Shown here piece by piece: positions 35,005 through 47,579 of a stretch of DNA of 64,000 nucleotides; the first letter of the stretch is position 1; every line of letters begins with the position of its first letter. The notes under the pieces are model-generated. The model had not been told where the DNA came from and searched no databases. It saw only the letters and a program-made list of their open reading frames with translations. The translations under genes and the position numbers were made by a program. The stretch is from Cryptomeria japonica. Its lineage: Eukaryota; Streptophyta; Pinopsida; Cupressales; Cupressaceae. Where the stretch lies: positions 311,564,164 to 311,628,163 of the forward strand of contig NC_081414.1 of the NCBI RefSeq assembly GCF_030272615.1. Reading direction: 5' to 3'.

Positions 35005-36199
35005 TCATGTGATGGTGTGTGCAGCTTCTAGTTCTGATTTCTCTTTGACTACAATAATGTTGACCATATTGTCATATGTGTGAGTATAGTTCACTTTTTC
35101 CTTGCCTCTGCCATCCCTAGTTGTTGACATTTCACCCTTATCATAGTTGGGTAATGGAGTCTTGAATGTTGTATGCCCATCTACCATTATAACCTCGTTA
35201 TCTATGGAGTCTTGAAGGACGTATTTCAATCCTTGAAAATAATTTGTTTGGTGTCCTTTACTTCGATGATAATTATAGTAATGATTGTCATTCCACCAAG
35301 CAGGTTTAACCTTTGATTCAAAGTCTCTTACTTTCAGTAGGGTAATTAATTTTTTTGCAATGAATGTCTTTAATGCTGATTCGAGTGGTTCACCAATAGG
35401 TGTGAATTTTCTACGAAATTTGGTGGAGGATAATCTTGGTTTGTGATTATTCTGATTCATTGTCAACATATGACTTAATAGGTTGAATATGGGCTGTTTT
35501 GGTTTCACGTTGTTAGCATCCACTATTCCATCATTGACAATGTTTCTATTCCTATTCTAAAACTTGAGTTTATCAGTGTTATTACTATTGGAGTTATTCC
35601 CTTCTTTCTGAAGTTTCAATACTCATTTCTTGACCAACGCTTCTTCAATATTGATCCCATTTTCAACGATCTTCTCAAAACTCGAGGGACATTGTAGTTT
35701 AAGCACATAACTCATTTCATCATTTAGGTTGACAATGAAAATGTCCATCTTTTCGTTATCAGGTACCAGACGAGGATATCTTGCAAACAATCTTCTCCAT
35801 CTTTGTAAAAATGTCATGAAGAGTTCCTCATTCTTTTGTTTTGTGTTACACAGGTCTAGCATGGTGATCTCATGTTGAATGTTATATGAATATTAGGATA
35901 CAAACTTACTCACCAATTCTTCAAAAAATTTGATGTTAGGCGGGAGTTTAGAGAACCACTTCATGGCTTGTCCACTTAAACTCTTAGGGAATAGTCTCAT
36001 TAGATAAGTTTCTTCATGTGTGAACTCCATACTCATTGTGCAAAATTATTTGACATGGTCTTGTGGATCAGTTCTACCATTATATTTGTCATATTTGGAG
36101 ATTTTGCAATTCAGAGGGAATAGTATCATGTTTAGATTTCTATCAAACAGATAAGGGCAGATGTCTTTGTTGGCATTATTGGCATTATTGGCATTAGGT
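35005..36199 (-). pseudogene. Tat gag, capsid and nucleocapsid part
   Basis: Capsid motif series: TDPQDHVK (36070), CTMSMEFTHEETYLMRLFPK (about 36040), MKWFSKLPPNIKFFEELVSK (about 35960), LQRWRRLFARYPRLVPDNEK (35830-35760). The nucleocapsid zinc knuckle reads YNYHRSKGHQTNYF (about 35260), where both Cys of the expected C-x-Y-H-x4-H-x3-C-like motif are Tyr, so zinc binding is lost. The Cys-to-Tyr changes are G-to-A, in line with the decay pattern elsewhere. The N-terminus continues beyond the solo LTR at 37887. Confidence 0.85.
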
Positions 36200-37344
36200 T
36201 GTCATTGATGTCAACTGGTTTGGCATGGTCACCAGTGAGTAAGTAGTGGTGACCGATATGGGTGAATTAAGACATGATGATGTCAATCCATATGTGTGTA
36301 AGAAAACAAACAGGTATGTTACCGGTACAAATGAAATGCATCATTGACCGGTACAGCAGAACCACCGGCAATGCAAGGCAAGCAAACAAAAGAAGAACTA
36401 AAGGATATGAACCGATATACTTAGAGAAGTTTAATTCTACCAGTAAATGGAATGAGTAGTAGGACCAGAATGTTTTATGGAAAGCCAAGTTGATCCACCG
36501 ACAGGGAAGAGGTCAACAAGTATGAAGGACAACCGGTGAAGTTAGGTTATATCGGTAAGGTGAGTTGAACCTGTAGTCAATCTTGGTTGGTGAAGGATTG
36601 CAAACTGACTTAGCAAACCAAACATAGGTGGATGTCGACGAGGATGACAGGTGGAAACCAGATGGCAATCACGTAGAGGTCAGTGAAGTATTCATCGACG
36701 TAACAGTCAGCAAGCAGGTTAGCTTTAATGAAGAACCCGCAAAGCATAAGAGGATGGCAGAATGTTGTGGCTCGAGGAACACAGGGTGGCAAGATGATTG
36801 AACTGACCCTACAAGAAGATTTGATCTTTGTACCCACTTTCCAAAGGAAATAGCCAAGCCATTAGTAGCGTTTGACAGAGAAACATAGAAAAGAATGTCA
36901 TAGATATCCTAAAATACAAAACGCACATTGAAAAGCGAGGAGATGGCGGTGTTGTTTGGTGTGATGTAGATCACCATTCTAGAAAAGCCAATCGTATAAA
37001 ATTTAATATGGATTGAGTTGGTGAAGGAAAAACCTAACATGACACCATTTGAATGTTGTTTTGGCAGGAACCCTAAAAGATAAATATGTCAGCTCGAGAC
37101 TGAAATCAATTAATGCTTGATGTGAGGTGTGAGAGGAAAAAGAGCATGAGCAAGAAAGATAATCTTCCTTAGAGATATTTTCTTAGGGAGTTACAGTGGT
37201 TGTTAGCAAGCTGAACCGGTGAGAGGGTCTAACCAGTAGAGACAAAGTAACTGACAAACTATTGCAGTTCTAACAGTCAACAAATAGGTAAAGAGTGATT
37301 GGTTAAGAAGGCATCCAAGAGTGACACTGTGAAGTGTGAGGCTG

Positions 37345-37402
<58 letters not shown>

Positions 37403-37886
37403 GAGAGGTTGGGAGTAACTGGTGAGTGATCAGAGAGAGTAATCTAATAATTGGCAGTGTGACAACTAATGAAGAAGAGAAGTTTGTTAGCCGACAAAAA
37501 TCAATTGATCAAGTGTTGCAGAACTCATTTGCAACTAGATGCTATCACAGTATTAAAATTGTATTTCATCACAATACACTAAGTTGGTGCTCCTTGGGTT
37601 GGTGCCCTTAATCATTGTAACATGTTGTTTCATTGTGAGGTTGGATTGGAGTAGTAATTTCCAGCAGCATTTCTCACCAATGTTTTTCCCATATTGGGTT
37701 TTCCTTGTACATCTGGTGTTGTGGGTTATGCATTTGTGTGTTTGCCTCTTTTGATATCCACTTTTATCTTACCGGTTTGATTGTTTAGTGTTTAGGTTGA
37801 TAACTAGTATTCCAAGCTTGGTTAAGAAGAAAAGATTTCAAGAACCTCTGATTAACCCCCGTCTTAGTGGTACATTGTGTTCAACA
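36200..37886 (+). repeat. Solo LTR (copia-like) inside gag
   Basis: 1,687 bp from TGTCATTGATGTCAACTGG to GTGTTCAACA, interrupting gag between 36199 and 37887. It contains the phrase TTTTTCCCATATTGGGTTTTCC, which resembles the 3' LTR segments of copia LTRs elsewhere in the window (24680 and 50143). No internal region is present, so it is most simply a solo LTR after LTR-LTR recombination. The expected 5-bp target duplication is not visible (TAGGT left, GTCTT right). Confidence 0.75.
37349..37400. repeat. (TG)16(AG)10 compound microsatellite
   Basis: Alternating TG then AG dinucleotides within the solo LTR. Confidence 0.95.
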
Positions 37887-38367
37887 GTCTTGCAGTGATT
37901 ATCTCTTTGTAGGTCCCCTTTGAATGTCTTGAAGTTGTGTTTGAAGTGCTTGAATTTTTTGAGAAAGAGCCAAAGGGGGATTATCAACGTTAGTCCTTGC
38001 TTTGTTGTCTCGATTGTTTTGATTTCTTTTGTTATGACTCTCACTAGTATCATTTGGAGTTTCACTAGTTCATTCACTTTGTCTCAATCATGCGATATCA
38101 CAATCATGAGGTAACTTGGCACCTTGATGTGATAGCATGAGGAAATATTTTTCATTTATCCATTTCAAGGACCTTTTCCATGAATTTACTAAACTTTGGA
38201 TCTTGTTGGGCTTCTTTCACGATGTCTTTTGTTATTTCTTTATTATCATCATTTTGGCTATGAGATCCATATTGATGAAAGAAAGGATTCTCTTCCACCA
38301 TCGTTGATTTTTGTTTTTGTTTCTGTTGTTTCATTTTTTTCTTCTGATTTCTAGTCAAAATTGGCAT
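37887..38367 (-). pseudogene. Tat gag N-terminus
   Basis: Begins MPILTRNQKKKMKQQKQKQK at 38367, a Lys/Gln-rich start typical of Tat gag. It runs to MEKVLEMDK then hits stops; a shifted frame carries on to GDLQRDNHCKT at the edge of the solo LTR. Confidence 0.75.
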
Positions 38368-40568
38368 ACAAGTGATTAAAAAGGTTTAATCGTCCATCTT
38401 TGTTTGAAGTGCTAGTTTGGATGATTCGACTAAGTCAAATAGGAGAGGTCTTATTAATAAGACTAAGTTAATATGATTTTAAAGCCTTTGTTTCTTGATT
38501 GAGGATGATGGATCTTGATTATGAAACTATGCTCCTAAATCAGATATCAGAGATTTAAAACTAGGCACTTAAGATGCTTTCATCTATGCTTTCGAAAAAA
38601 AAACTCACTTGTGAAACTTGTTTTTACTAGTTTTGAATTGACCTAATAGTGATGCAGAAGTTGTATACTCTGAAATGGGTGTCCAAAACTATGATTAACT
38701 TTCTAGAAAAAGACTAGATTCACTCTTTGTCTAGGGCCCAAAATTACTAGAGCGCTAAATCAAAGACCCAGAATGCTACACTGTTTTCTTGAAATGCTCT
38801 TTTGGACTCGTAGAACACTAGGATGCCCCAGAGAATGTTAATATTAGCTAGTGAAATGCTAAAGTAGGTTTTTGATGTTATATCAAGTGATGTTTTATGT
38901 TGAAATGATGTGTTAATATGTCTTACTTAAGTGCTAATCTGGTTTGTTGAAACACTATACTGGACTACTAGAGCACTAAATTATATGTTTAAAATGTTAA
39001 TTTGTATACTAAAAGCATTAAAATATATCTCTGATGTGTTAAAGTTTTTCTTGAATGCGCTAATATTAGGTATTAAAGCGAATATTAGGTATTAAAGGGC
39101 TAATTTATAAAACTTGAATGTTGTTATGTGACACCAAAACACTACTCTGCTCTGTGAAGTCTGATTTTGATAGTTTGACAGTGATGTTTAATTTTGGTTA
39201 AGTCTGAGTGTGTTTTGATGGATGATATGTCTGATATGTGATCTGAAAACACAAAAGATAGAATTTTCAAACAGTTGTCTTTGTTTTGTCCTAGGATAAC
39301 ATTAAGTGTATGTTTGAGGCTCAAACAAAGCACAAATTTCCATGGGTTTCGCACAAATAAAAACACTTTCAGAAAAATCTATCTTAAGGATTTGGGTACA
39401 ATATGATAACTCATCCCACGTCATGGAATCTCTGTAGTGCAAATGTAAACACACTAAGGGGGGATGTCCACTTTTCCCATTGTCAAGAGGTGCAGATAGG
39501 GGCCTCCAGGACTGGAAGGATAACTCAATCACCCTCTCCTAGGAAAGCTACAAATAGCGTAAGCAAAGCCGAGGATTTCGACCTCTCCTCCAAGGAGCCA
39601 AATGGTGAGTGCCTTGGGGGGAAAACATGTTATCCCCTTGTACTGAAATTATCACACCAAGGATAAAAAAGAAGATGGCTTCTAACTAACAAGGAACTAG
39701 TATGGGCATTTGTTCTGCACATCGAGGTATAAACTCAATTAAGAGGTCTCCCAGCCTTGAAAACCAAGGTCTGATATACCCGAAGATACGGAGGAGAGCT
39801 ATTCCCAGCACTATCATTGATTTTGATTTTCATCAAAATCACATTTATTTTATAGTGGGTTAGATGAACTTGGTGTTAGTCATTCCCACTTGGGTCTTTC
39901 CCCTCTCACCCAACCTTATGGGCTACTCGGGAGGGTAGGCCCGCTAGAGATTATTGCACTACTTGAAAAAGAAAATGTGATGAGTCTGGATTTCTGATCA
40001 CCCAATGAAGGGGAGAGCATACTCACCTATCATCGAAGACACACAAGAGATGTTGTTAATTAAGCCCCTAGTTAAACTATGTATCTAAATAAAACAAAAG
40101 GCAATGCAATAATCCCCGCGGCTGCAAACAACGTTAGTAGTTTATGATTTGGTCTTTGGTTGTGAAATATTTTATAACTTCGGTCTCTAACAGCGTGAAC
40201 AGTGCCTACAAAACAGAATAACAAGAATTAGTCTATGGATATTATTATTCTATAAATAAAACTGAAACTTCTAAAATGACTCATCTAAGCACTATTCTGC
40301 ACTATGAAAACACTATTTTGTGAAACAAAAATGCTATGGATTGCGAAACAAAAATGTTATTCTACATAATTAAAACGCTAATTCCTAGAATAAAAATGCT
40401 AATTTAAAAACCCAAAATGCTATTTTAGGTGAGATATGTGCTAAAAGAAGTCCCTGATGCACTATTCTGCAGGTCAATAACGCTAAAATTGATTCACAAA
40501 GCTCCAGAGTGGTTCTCCACACATACCTGTCAAAGACAAATATGCAAGAATTTGTTAAAATTTGGGAC
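38368..40568 (-). mobile_element. Tat 2.2 kb untranslated leader
   Basis: Between the primer site and the gag start. It contains CTTTGACAG/GTATGTGTGG on the minus strand at about 40534 (splice-donor-like), the AACGCTA repeat at both ends (40500-40250 and 39130-38740) and a GC-richer middle (39400-39960). Long leaders with a spliced intron are known in Ogre/Tat elements; splicing here is inferred. Confidence 0.7.
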
Positions 40569-40592
40569 TAGGCCCCACAGTGGGTGCCAAAA
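40569..40592 (-). other. Tat primer-binding site
   Basis: Minus strand TTTTGGCACCCACTGTGGGG, two C-to-T/G-to-A steps from the standard TTTTGGCGCCCACCGTGGGG of this lineage, directly after the LTR end ACATCACA. Confidence 0.85.
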
Positions 40593-41609
40593 TGTGATGT
40601 TGTGTAAAATTAGTGTAAATTCATGAAAAAATCAAATTACACAAAACATCCAATGAAGCATTACATGAAAGAATAAAATCATAAAATAAAATAATTCAAA
40701 GCACTCCCTCAAAATGCCTCATTGCTCTGTATTCTTGAGGACCTCGCATTGTTCATATGATGGCTCTCAGATGCATGATATTTGCAAAGTGGCAACTCAA
40801 GAAACAAGAATATGATATGATAATGCAATTCTATGATCTATGATTAGATAAACAATGTAATTCTATGCAATTCTAAAGTATGATAAAAACTATCATGAAA
40901 GCCATTATGCTAGATACTAGATAATACTATGCTAAGCTAATTATGTAAAAGCTAATTGTGTTACAAAAGATGATTGATGATAATGCTACAAAATGCTAAG
41001 AATGTCAAATATGTTGGGGGGGCTCTCATGTTTGAAATGAGGACTATTTAAAGATGTTTCATGGTCAAGGATAAGGTGGCATGAATCAACGATTAGGATT
41101 CAATTTGGAGATATTGGTGGTTCCAAATGAAGAAATTGGAGAAGAGGTTGAAGGAGAAGACACGTGTCATTTTTGGAGATACAAGTGTCAAAGGATTTTC
41201 ACCAAATACCCACAAGAGGCAAGTGGCAAAGATAGGAGGGACAACTGGCAATAGTGCCATGTGGCCTCAAGGAAGGATGCACGACCCATAGGAAGTTAGG
41301 ATGAGATTGTTAGAGGATAGGGTTGGTTAACCCATGGTTAGGTTAGGGGGTTGGTTATAAAATGGTTAGTATTTAGTACACATGTGTCCAATTTGAATTA
41401 AAAATTCAAATTTAATGAGGGAAATAATTAAATAAACAAATTAATTAAATTCATTTATTTAATTAGGAAATAGAAGAAATGAATTAGGAAAATGAACTAT
41501 ATAAATGAATTATTAAGTTCATTTATATAGAAGAAGAATTAAAGACTTTAATTAATTAAATAACTTAGTATTTAATTAATTTATCTCTAGACCAATTTTT
41601 TAGTATACA
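40593..41609 (-). repeat. Tat 5' LTR (right end of the array)
   Basis: 1,017 bp. On the minus strand it starts TGTATACT and ends ATCACA. It aligns with 16305-17331, with shared blocks such as ACACATGTGTCCAATTTNAA and the ATTAAAAATTCAAATTTAAT stretch. The TATA position reads CTTTAAATAG (41044-41053), a damaged box. Confidence 0.9.
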
Positions 41610-44399
41610 AATAGAATATTTAATTATGACACATACAAGAAATATAGTGATGTGGATTCCACATGGGTGAGGTATTATTAGGAACACTTGCATGTTGTAT
41701 GTGCCATTGGGATGAATATTTAATGTGGGTTGCACATTGATAAAAAAATCATTTTGATAAAACTCGGTACCACAAATTAAATGAAGGGGACGTGCTTTTG
41801 TAAGTTCATATTTTAGAGGCACATGGTTCATGAAATACCACTTGGTTGATTTGTGTAATGTCATTTCTACAAAGTTGAGCAAATAAGTAGTTGTTGAGGA
41901 TGATTCATAACCTTTGGCTTGTTGGCTAAGGTTGATTATCTCTTGTAGGTTTCATATGTTAGGAGAGGGAACAGGGATTGAGATGTGTAGTTACAAGATT
42001 CTCATTTGCTATTTTTTCAATTAGGGGGCTTGGAGTTTCATAATCATTATATGAAGATTGAGTATTGTAATCTTATTAATGAGATGATATATTGAGTATA
42101 TGAGTGCTTTTGGAGGATTATTTTTTTCTTTGAGGATTTTCCTAGGTAAATATTATGTTATATTGATCGTATGTTTATTTATTACTTTTTATTGTGGATT
42201 TTGAATACTTGTTTACATATATTTTCTCTCATTGGGTTATGTAGAAATGGTTATTATTACTACAAATTTCATTTCAAATTTGTATCTCTCATTTTCATTT
42301 GTATTTATTCATTTTATACACTGCTTGTTGACAAGTGTTTGTGATTTACATAGATGCTTTAATGTAGAAGTTAAATATTTAAATGTTAAGTTGGAATAGT
42401 CATATACTTTTACTTTTATGATATTTGAAAATGCATTTGTATATTAGGAGATTGTTTGTGCTTTATGCCTTAGTGAATCCATTAAATTGTATATGTTAAT
42501 TATTTTAGGAATATAATTACATTATTTGTAATTAATTAGAAAAAATGTTAATATTAGTATTTTTTTTAAATTGAATTCCAATTGGGAAAATAATTTTTGA
42601 GTGAAAAATATCTATTGTAATTGTTACCTATTTTCGCTAATAAGCTCAATCAAGTAGAGATTTTATGTTTTTGAATGAAAGTAAGGTGCATTTTAATTCT
42701 ATTGTAGATGTGCATAGAGAAAGAACAGAAGATTGCACTATCACATTGCATTGTGCAGATGCATATGACATAGGAGAGAGTGCACATTTCAGAGAAAAAG
42801 TAATCTTTATTGATAATATGAATGGATAACTACCTCACACAAGCCATGAGACTAACTCTTATAATGCAAATGATGAAGAGTATTATATATGTGTAGATGC
42901 AAGGAAAAATAAATGCACACATAAGGAAGGGTGACTCATCATTTCCTGATTGATGAGTCCTGACTGAGTTGCTTTGAATCATCTTTGATTTTCTGCCCGT
43001 CTAGCATCTAGTTGTTGCTTCCTTGTTGCTCCTTGCTATCATCTAAGAGAGAGAATGTTGTTAGATCATTGAGGGTCATCATTCATTATATGCACATGCA
43101 TCTATAAACACACAATTTGATCCTCATATGCATTATAACAGCTATCATGTCATATAACTCCAGGAGAACAACTGTCAGATCAAATCATCAGGAAAAAAAC
43201 ATCAAATGCACTATTTTTATCTAACTTGTTTGTTCATTGCGCAAATATAACATGTTGGTTAAAATGTGGGTCCCACAAGGGTTGAGCCCAACATGCTTTG
43301 TTACGATAACCAGAGCTTCAAGAAAAGTAATGTCAATTTTAAGATGGGTATTTGATAACAAAGGCATGGAGGAGCTTCAAAATAATAATACTAAGGTAGA
43401 AAAATCAGTCAATCAAGCATTCACAGAAAAATAATGTACATCCCTATAGCAACACTCCAATATTATTGTGACAGAGTAGTGGTCATTCAATAGTCATAGT
43501 AGTTGCTTTGAAGATTAAACAAGGTCACATCATCGACAACCAATGTCCAAAGAGAAATATAATGACTGTATTTTGACAGTGTTTCAAAAAAGCCATAGCT
43601 AAAGGCAGTCTACAAGGCACAATGCCATTGACAAATAATAGTCATGAGGACAATAATGGCTTCTAACCTCAAGCAACTTATGAGCACTATGAAAGGAAGG
43701 ACTTCAAGGGTTATTCAAAGCATAGGACAAGGAGCAGTGATTAAGGTATGTACAATCACCATAGACAATCAAAGATCCAACAAATAACAGTGAGCAACAT
43801 ATTGGTCCCAATCCATAAGGGTGTCCATAGTCTAGAACAGTATGAAGATAGTGATCAAAGCAAGATGGACAGTGACATCTTAAGGGTTTCATAGACAATT
43901 TTGAAAGGTGAATAACATATTCTTCTAAAGCCATTCAAAAATAGTAAGCTTCAGATTACAATGAGTATACTTTGCAAGTGTGAGAAGGTCTTAAGCAGGG
44001 ATAACTTTAAGAAACCCCCCCTTGGGTAAAGGTGTAAAATCTTGGCGAATCTTTCAATATTTTGGGGGAGAATATTAACTTTTATGGGAATTTTTTTTTT
44101 TAATAGGGGAAAAATATTAAATTTCGTTGGCGAATTTTTCTCAGTTGCGTAAGAATTGTACGAAAATTAAGGCAAAATTTTCATTCTTTTTGGGAAAAAA
44201 AAATAATTTTATTAGCAAATCTTTTTCTTTTGCGTGAATTTTTTTGAAAAATTAAGGTGAATATTTCACTATTTCTGGGAAAAAATAATAATTACATTGC
44301 CGATTTTGTTCATATTGCATGAAAATGTGGAAAAATTAAGGCGTATCATTCATTATTTTTAGGGGAAAATAATAATTAAGGTTAAACTTCCATTACTAA
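41610..44399. other. AT-rich spacer, no gene seen
   Basis: No supported coding region. 43430-43950 is rich in ACAGTC/ATAGTC-type phrases that recur in style at 53280-53760. 43990-44390 holds repeats of GGCGAATCTTTCAATATTTT with AT-rich neighbours. Confidence 0.5.
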
Positions 44400-45930
44400 T
44401 TGGAGAAAAAAACTAATATAGAAAACACATCACATCTTAGTTGTAAGTGTCCTGCATATCCATATGAAATCTTTTAGAAAGTCGCTTTTTAGCACATATG
44501 AAATCTTGATTAAGGATTCTCTTCTATCCTTTTGCATAGAAAACTCAAAACACTGCATGTGTCAGACGAAGAAAAATACGGAGGATAGCACATATTTAAT
44601 ATTCAATGAGAAGCTACCAATATTAATCTGTGTTGAGGTATGTGAGTCATGTATAGGTGTCAGGACTATTGGAATAAAAGATTTCTTGTGGAATGAGAGA
44701 AAATTACATCTCACAAAGATTAATACAGTATGTGGAATAATCTAAAGTCAATTGCCGCCACTTTGTAAATCGAGAAATTGGGTCATTATTCGCATGTTGC
44801 ATTTCAGAATGTAGAAGATAGAAGTTATATCATTTGCATGTTGCATTTCAAAATGTAGAAGATAGACATTTTCTAGAGATAAGTTTGTAGGAAATGTTGT
44901 TGCCTTGCTTGCAAAGGTTTTTAATGAAGTGCATAGAAGGTGAAGTTGAATTATAGCATAAGGAGATATGGCTGAAGGTGTGTAGATGCCATGAAGTAAA
45001 GCAAATTGATGACTTACCTTGTAGCCAGAGGGTTATTAAAATAGCCAAAGATAACCAGAGGGTTATTAAAAGGCTCAAGTACAACTGCAGGCTTTGGCTA
45101 CAATTGTAAATAATTTTGATCTCTCTGGCAACCGCCATGTCCCCCTTATAATGGGTAGAATGCATAGAGAAAGTTGGGTGAAGACACAGGAGATTTGGTT
45201 TTGGAGTCAAGCATCCCTGCTTGATCAAAACTCTCAAAGTTATCCCCTACCAGGAAATGCAATGAGAATCTTGTCTCCTAGTATTCTTTGCATCAATAAC
45301 CACAAATGCATGATAGTGGCATGGCTCATAAGGTAGTTCACGTTCATGGAAGATTTATATGTCTTTAAACCAAAGCTTTCATGAATACTGGCCAGAAGGT
45401 TTTATGGCATTTCATTGTTGCAATACATGTTACACATTCTTGTAAAAGGCTGGTAGTTTGTTGCATTATTATTATAAAAGAAATATCAAGGCCATAAAGA
45501 AGGATTCTATAATTTTCTCATCTCCGAGGAGAGTAGAACTAGAAATGCGGCTTTGTCTTGTCTAGTGTGTAGAATGGTTTCATGGTGAAAGAATGTACAC
45601 TTTCTTTCAGTAGTTTTTTAATTAGTTCATGAATAGACTACTATATTTATTATCATTGCTAACATTGTCTTCATTTGTACTTTCAGATATTACATGAATG
45701 GTGAATCATAATATTAAGGATATTTTGATTTGTCTTGGAAATTTCATTATCAATGTTTGACTGTGTAGTGTGAATGTGGATTTCCTTCAAGGAAGGTATT
45801 ACATTATATTTTCAAGTTACTATAAGTCTGGAGTAATGTAATGGAACTATAAGAATAATTTGTGCAACTACACATGAAGTTGTGTTAATGCTAGGCATTA
45901 ATGCTCAAGCGACTCACTATTATGAAATTA
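44400..45930. repeat. Tandem duplication, left copy
   Basis: Matches 46070-47400 in order: TTTTTAGCACATATGAAATC (44487) against TTTTTAGCACGTATGAAATC (46109); the region around TAAAAGAAATATCAAGGCCAT (45474) against 47165. Offset is about 1.62-1.69 kb. Small internal duplications occur at 44775-44867 and 45020-45085. No protein recognised. Confidence 0.65.
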
Positions 45931-45999
45931 TATGTTGCTCGGGTTTACATTCTTGATCTCATATTTGACTCCGAGATCTATTTCAGAAATACATTAAAA

Positions 46000-47480
46000 T
46001 CAAAGTCCGATTAAACATAGAATAATTAAGGTGCATCTTTCACAGTTTTTTTGGAAAATAACCCATATAGAAAGTGTACTACATATCCATTGAAATTAGA
46101 AACGGACTTTTTAGCACGTATGAAATCTTCATCTTAGATTATAAGCAATATTTTCTCATAGAAAACGCTTCTCCTATCAGATGACTTTATGCTTGTCATT
46201 TTGATGAAGAGTTACATGGGTACGGATGTTAGCTTGTTCTTGAAGAAAATATTGAATTGGCGGTTAAATAGCAGACTGATGAGTTTTGATCCTTTTAGTA
46301 GGTGGCATGAAGAGTTATGATTCTTTGAAAAGGAAAAAGGTGAAAAGGAATATTTAGAACTTCTAAATTTAGAGCTTCGAGGTTTTTCATAAATCGGTAG
46401 TAGTTGAGTTGATCAAGGAGCATTATAAAATATCTCCCTCTACACTTGTTCAAGAACAATATCAGAAATGGAATGCCCATATGTAGATGTTTCTTGTGTG
46501 TTAATAAGATATAGGTTTAATGACACCGGGTGGAGAATATTTTAGGAAGGTTGTGTTTATAGCAGCACAACAGATTGCTTTGTAGCTAAAGGGACTTTCA
46601 AATCAGAGGAGGTAGCTAAAGGGATTTTCAAAGGCCATCTAGCCTTTTCCTGGATGCCTACATTCGGCCCCTTGTCTCCTAAAGCCTAAGAACGAGAGGG
46701 AGTGGGGAGGATAACAATGAGGATAGGGAAGAGTTGGCTCTAGCAAAGAGCATGTTTAGTTAAAATTGATAACTAAAGTTGGACCCCTGTTCTGGTTACA
46801 ATACCTGTCTCTGGAGCTCATCCACTAGTTTTTGTGGAGCTCATCCAATAGTTTTTATAGCTAGAATCTTGCATCCATAAAACTCCTCCCCTAGTATTTA
46901 TAGTTAGAATCTTGCATCCATAAATTTATCAGCAATGCGATGATGGTGCAACTCAAGTAGTTGAATTTCAATATTATTTTATTCTTCATCGTGGTCCATG
47001 ATAGTTTCACGATAGTTTTAGTCATATGGTTTGATAAGTTATCATGTTCTATTTTAGGTTTCATATTGGAAATATATCATTTCCATGCATATAAAACAAA
47101 CATATGTCAAATGAGAACATGGTAGTTGTATATAGCTTGAAGCTTGTTGCATTCCTTACTCTTATAAAAGGAATTTCAAGGCTATAATTAAGAGTGTTTT
47201 TTGGAGGGAATCTTGGTCTCTTTAGAAAAGGGTATAGTAGTAGTGTCTAAGTTAGAATGTGGAGTCTTCCATAGTGAAGAATGTATATACTCAAGCAATG
47301 TTAATTAGTTTATGATATGTAATGACAATTTCTACATATATAGTCTCTAGAATGTACTTCTTGATCTCACATGAATAATAATATCAAAGGTTTTGTTATT
47401 TGTCTTTGCAAAACTCTTGTGAAAGTAAAATTTTGTTTGTGGGTTTATGTACTTGGATCAAAATTTTAAAAAATTAAAAA
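46000..47480. repeat. Tandem duplication, right copy
   Basis: Diverged partner of 44400-45930. It has its own internal duplications at 46810-46925 (TAGAATCTTGCATCCATAAA twice, GCTCATCCA(C/A)TAGTTTTT twice). Confidence 0.65.
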
Positions 47481-47579
47481 GAAGATATATATACTATTAA
47501 TATATATCACACAAGGCAACTTATGGTAAGTGTGCATTTAATGAGACATTTATGTTGAAGCTGACTGAATGCCTTTAAA

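Larger units (their letters stand above)
16305..41609 (-). mobile_element. Main Ty3/gypsy element, Tat lineage, with nested insertions
   Basis: LTR to LTR it spans 25.3 kb; removing the copia element (7.0 kb) and the solo LTR (1.7 kb) leaves about 16.6 kb, large but normal for Tat/Ogre elements. Order on the minus strand: LTR, primer site, 2.2 kb leader, gag, protease, linker, RT, two RNase H domains, integrase, A-rich linker, antisense PMD gene, polypurine tract, LTR. Lineage is inferred from the dual RNase H, the primer site and the extra antisense ORF, which are established Tat traits. All proteins carry stops. Confidence 0.85.
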
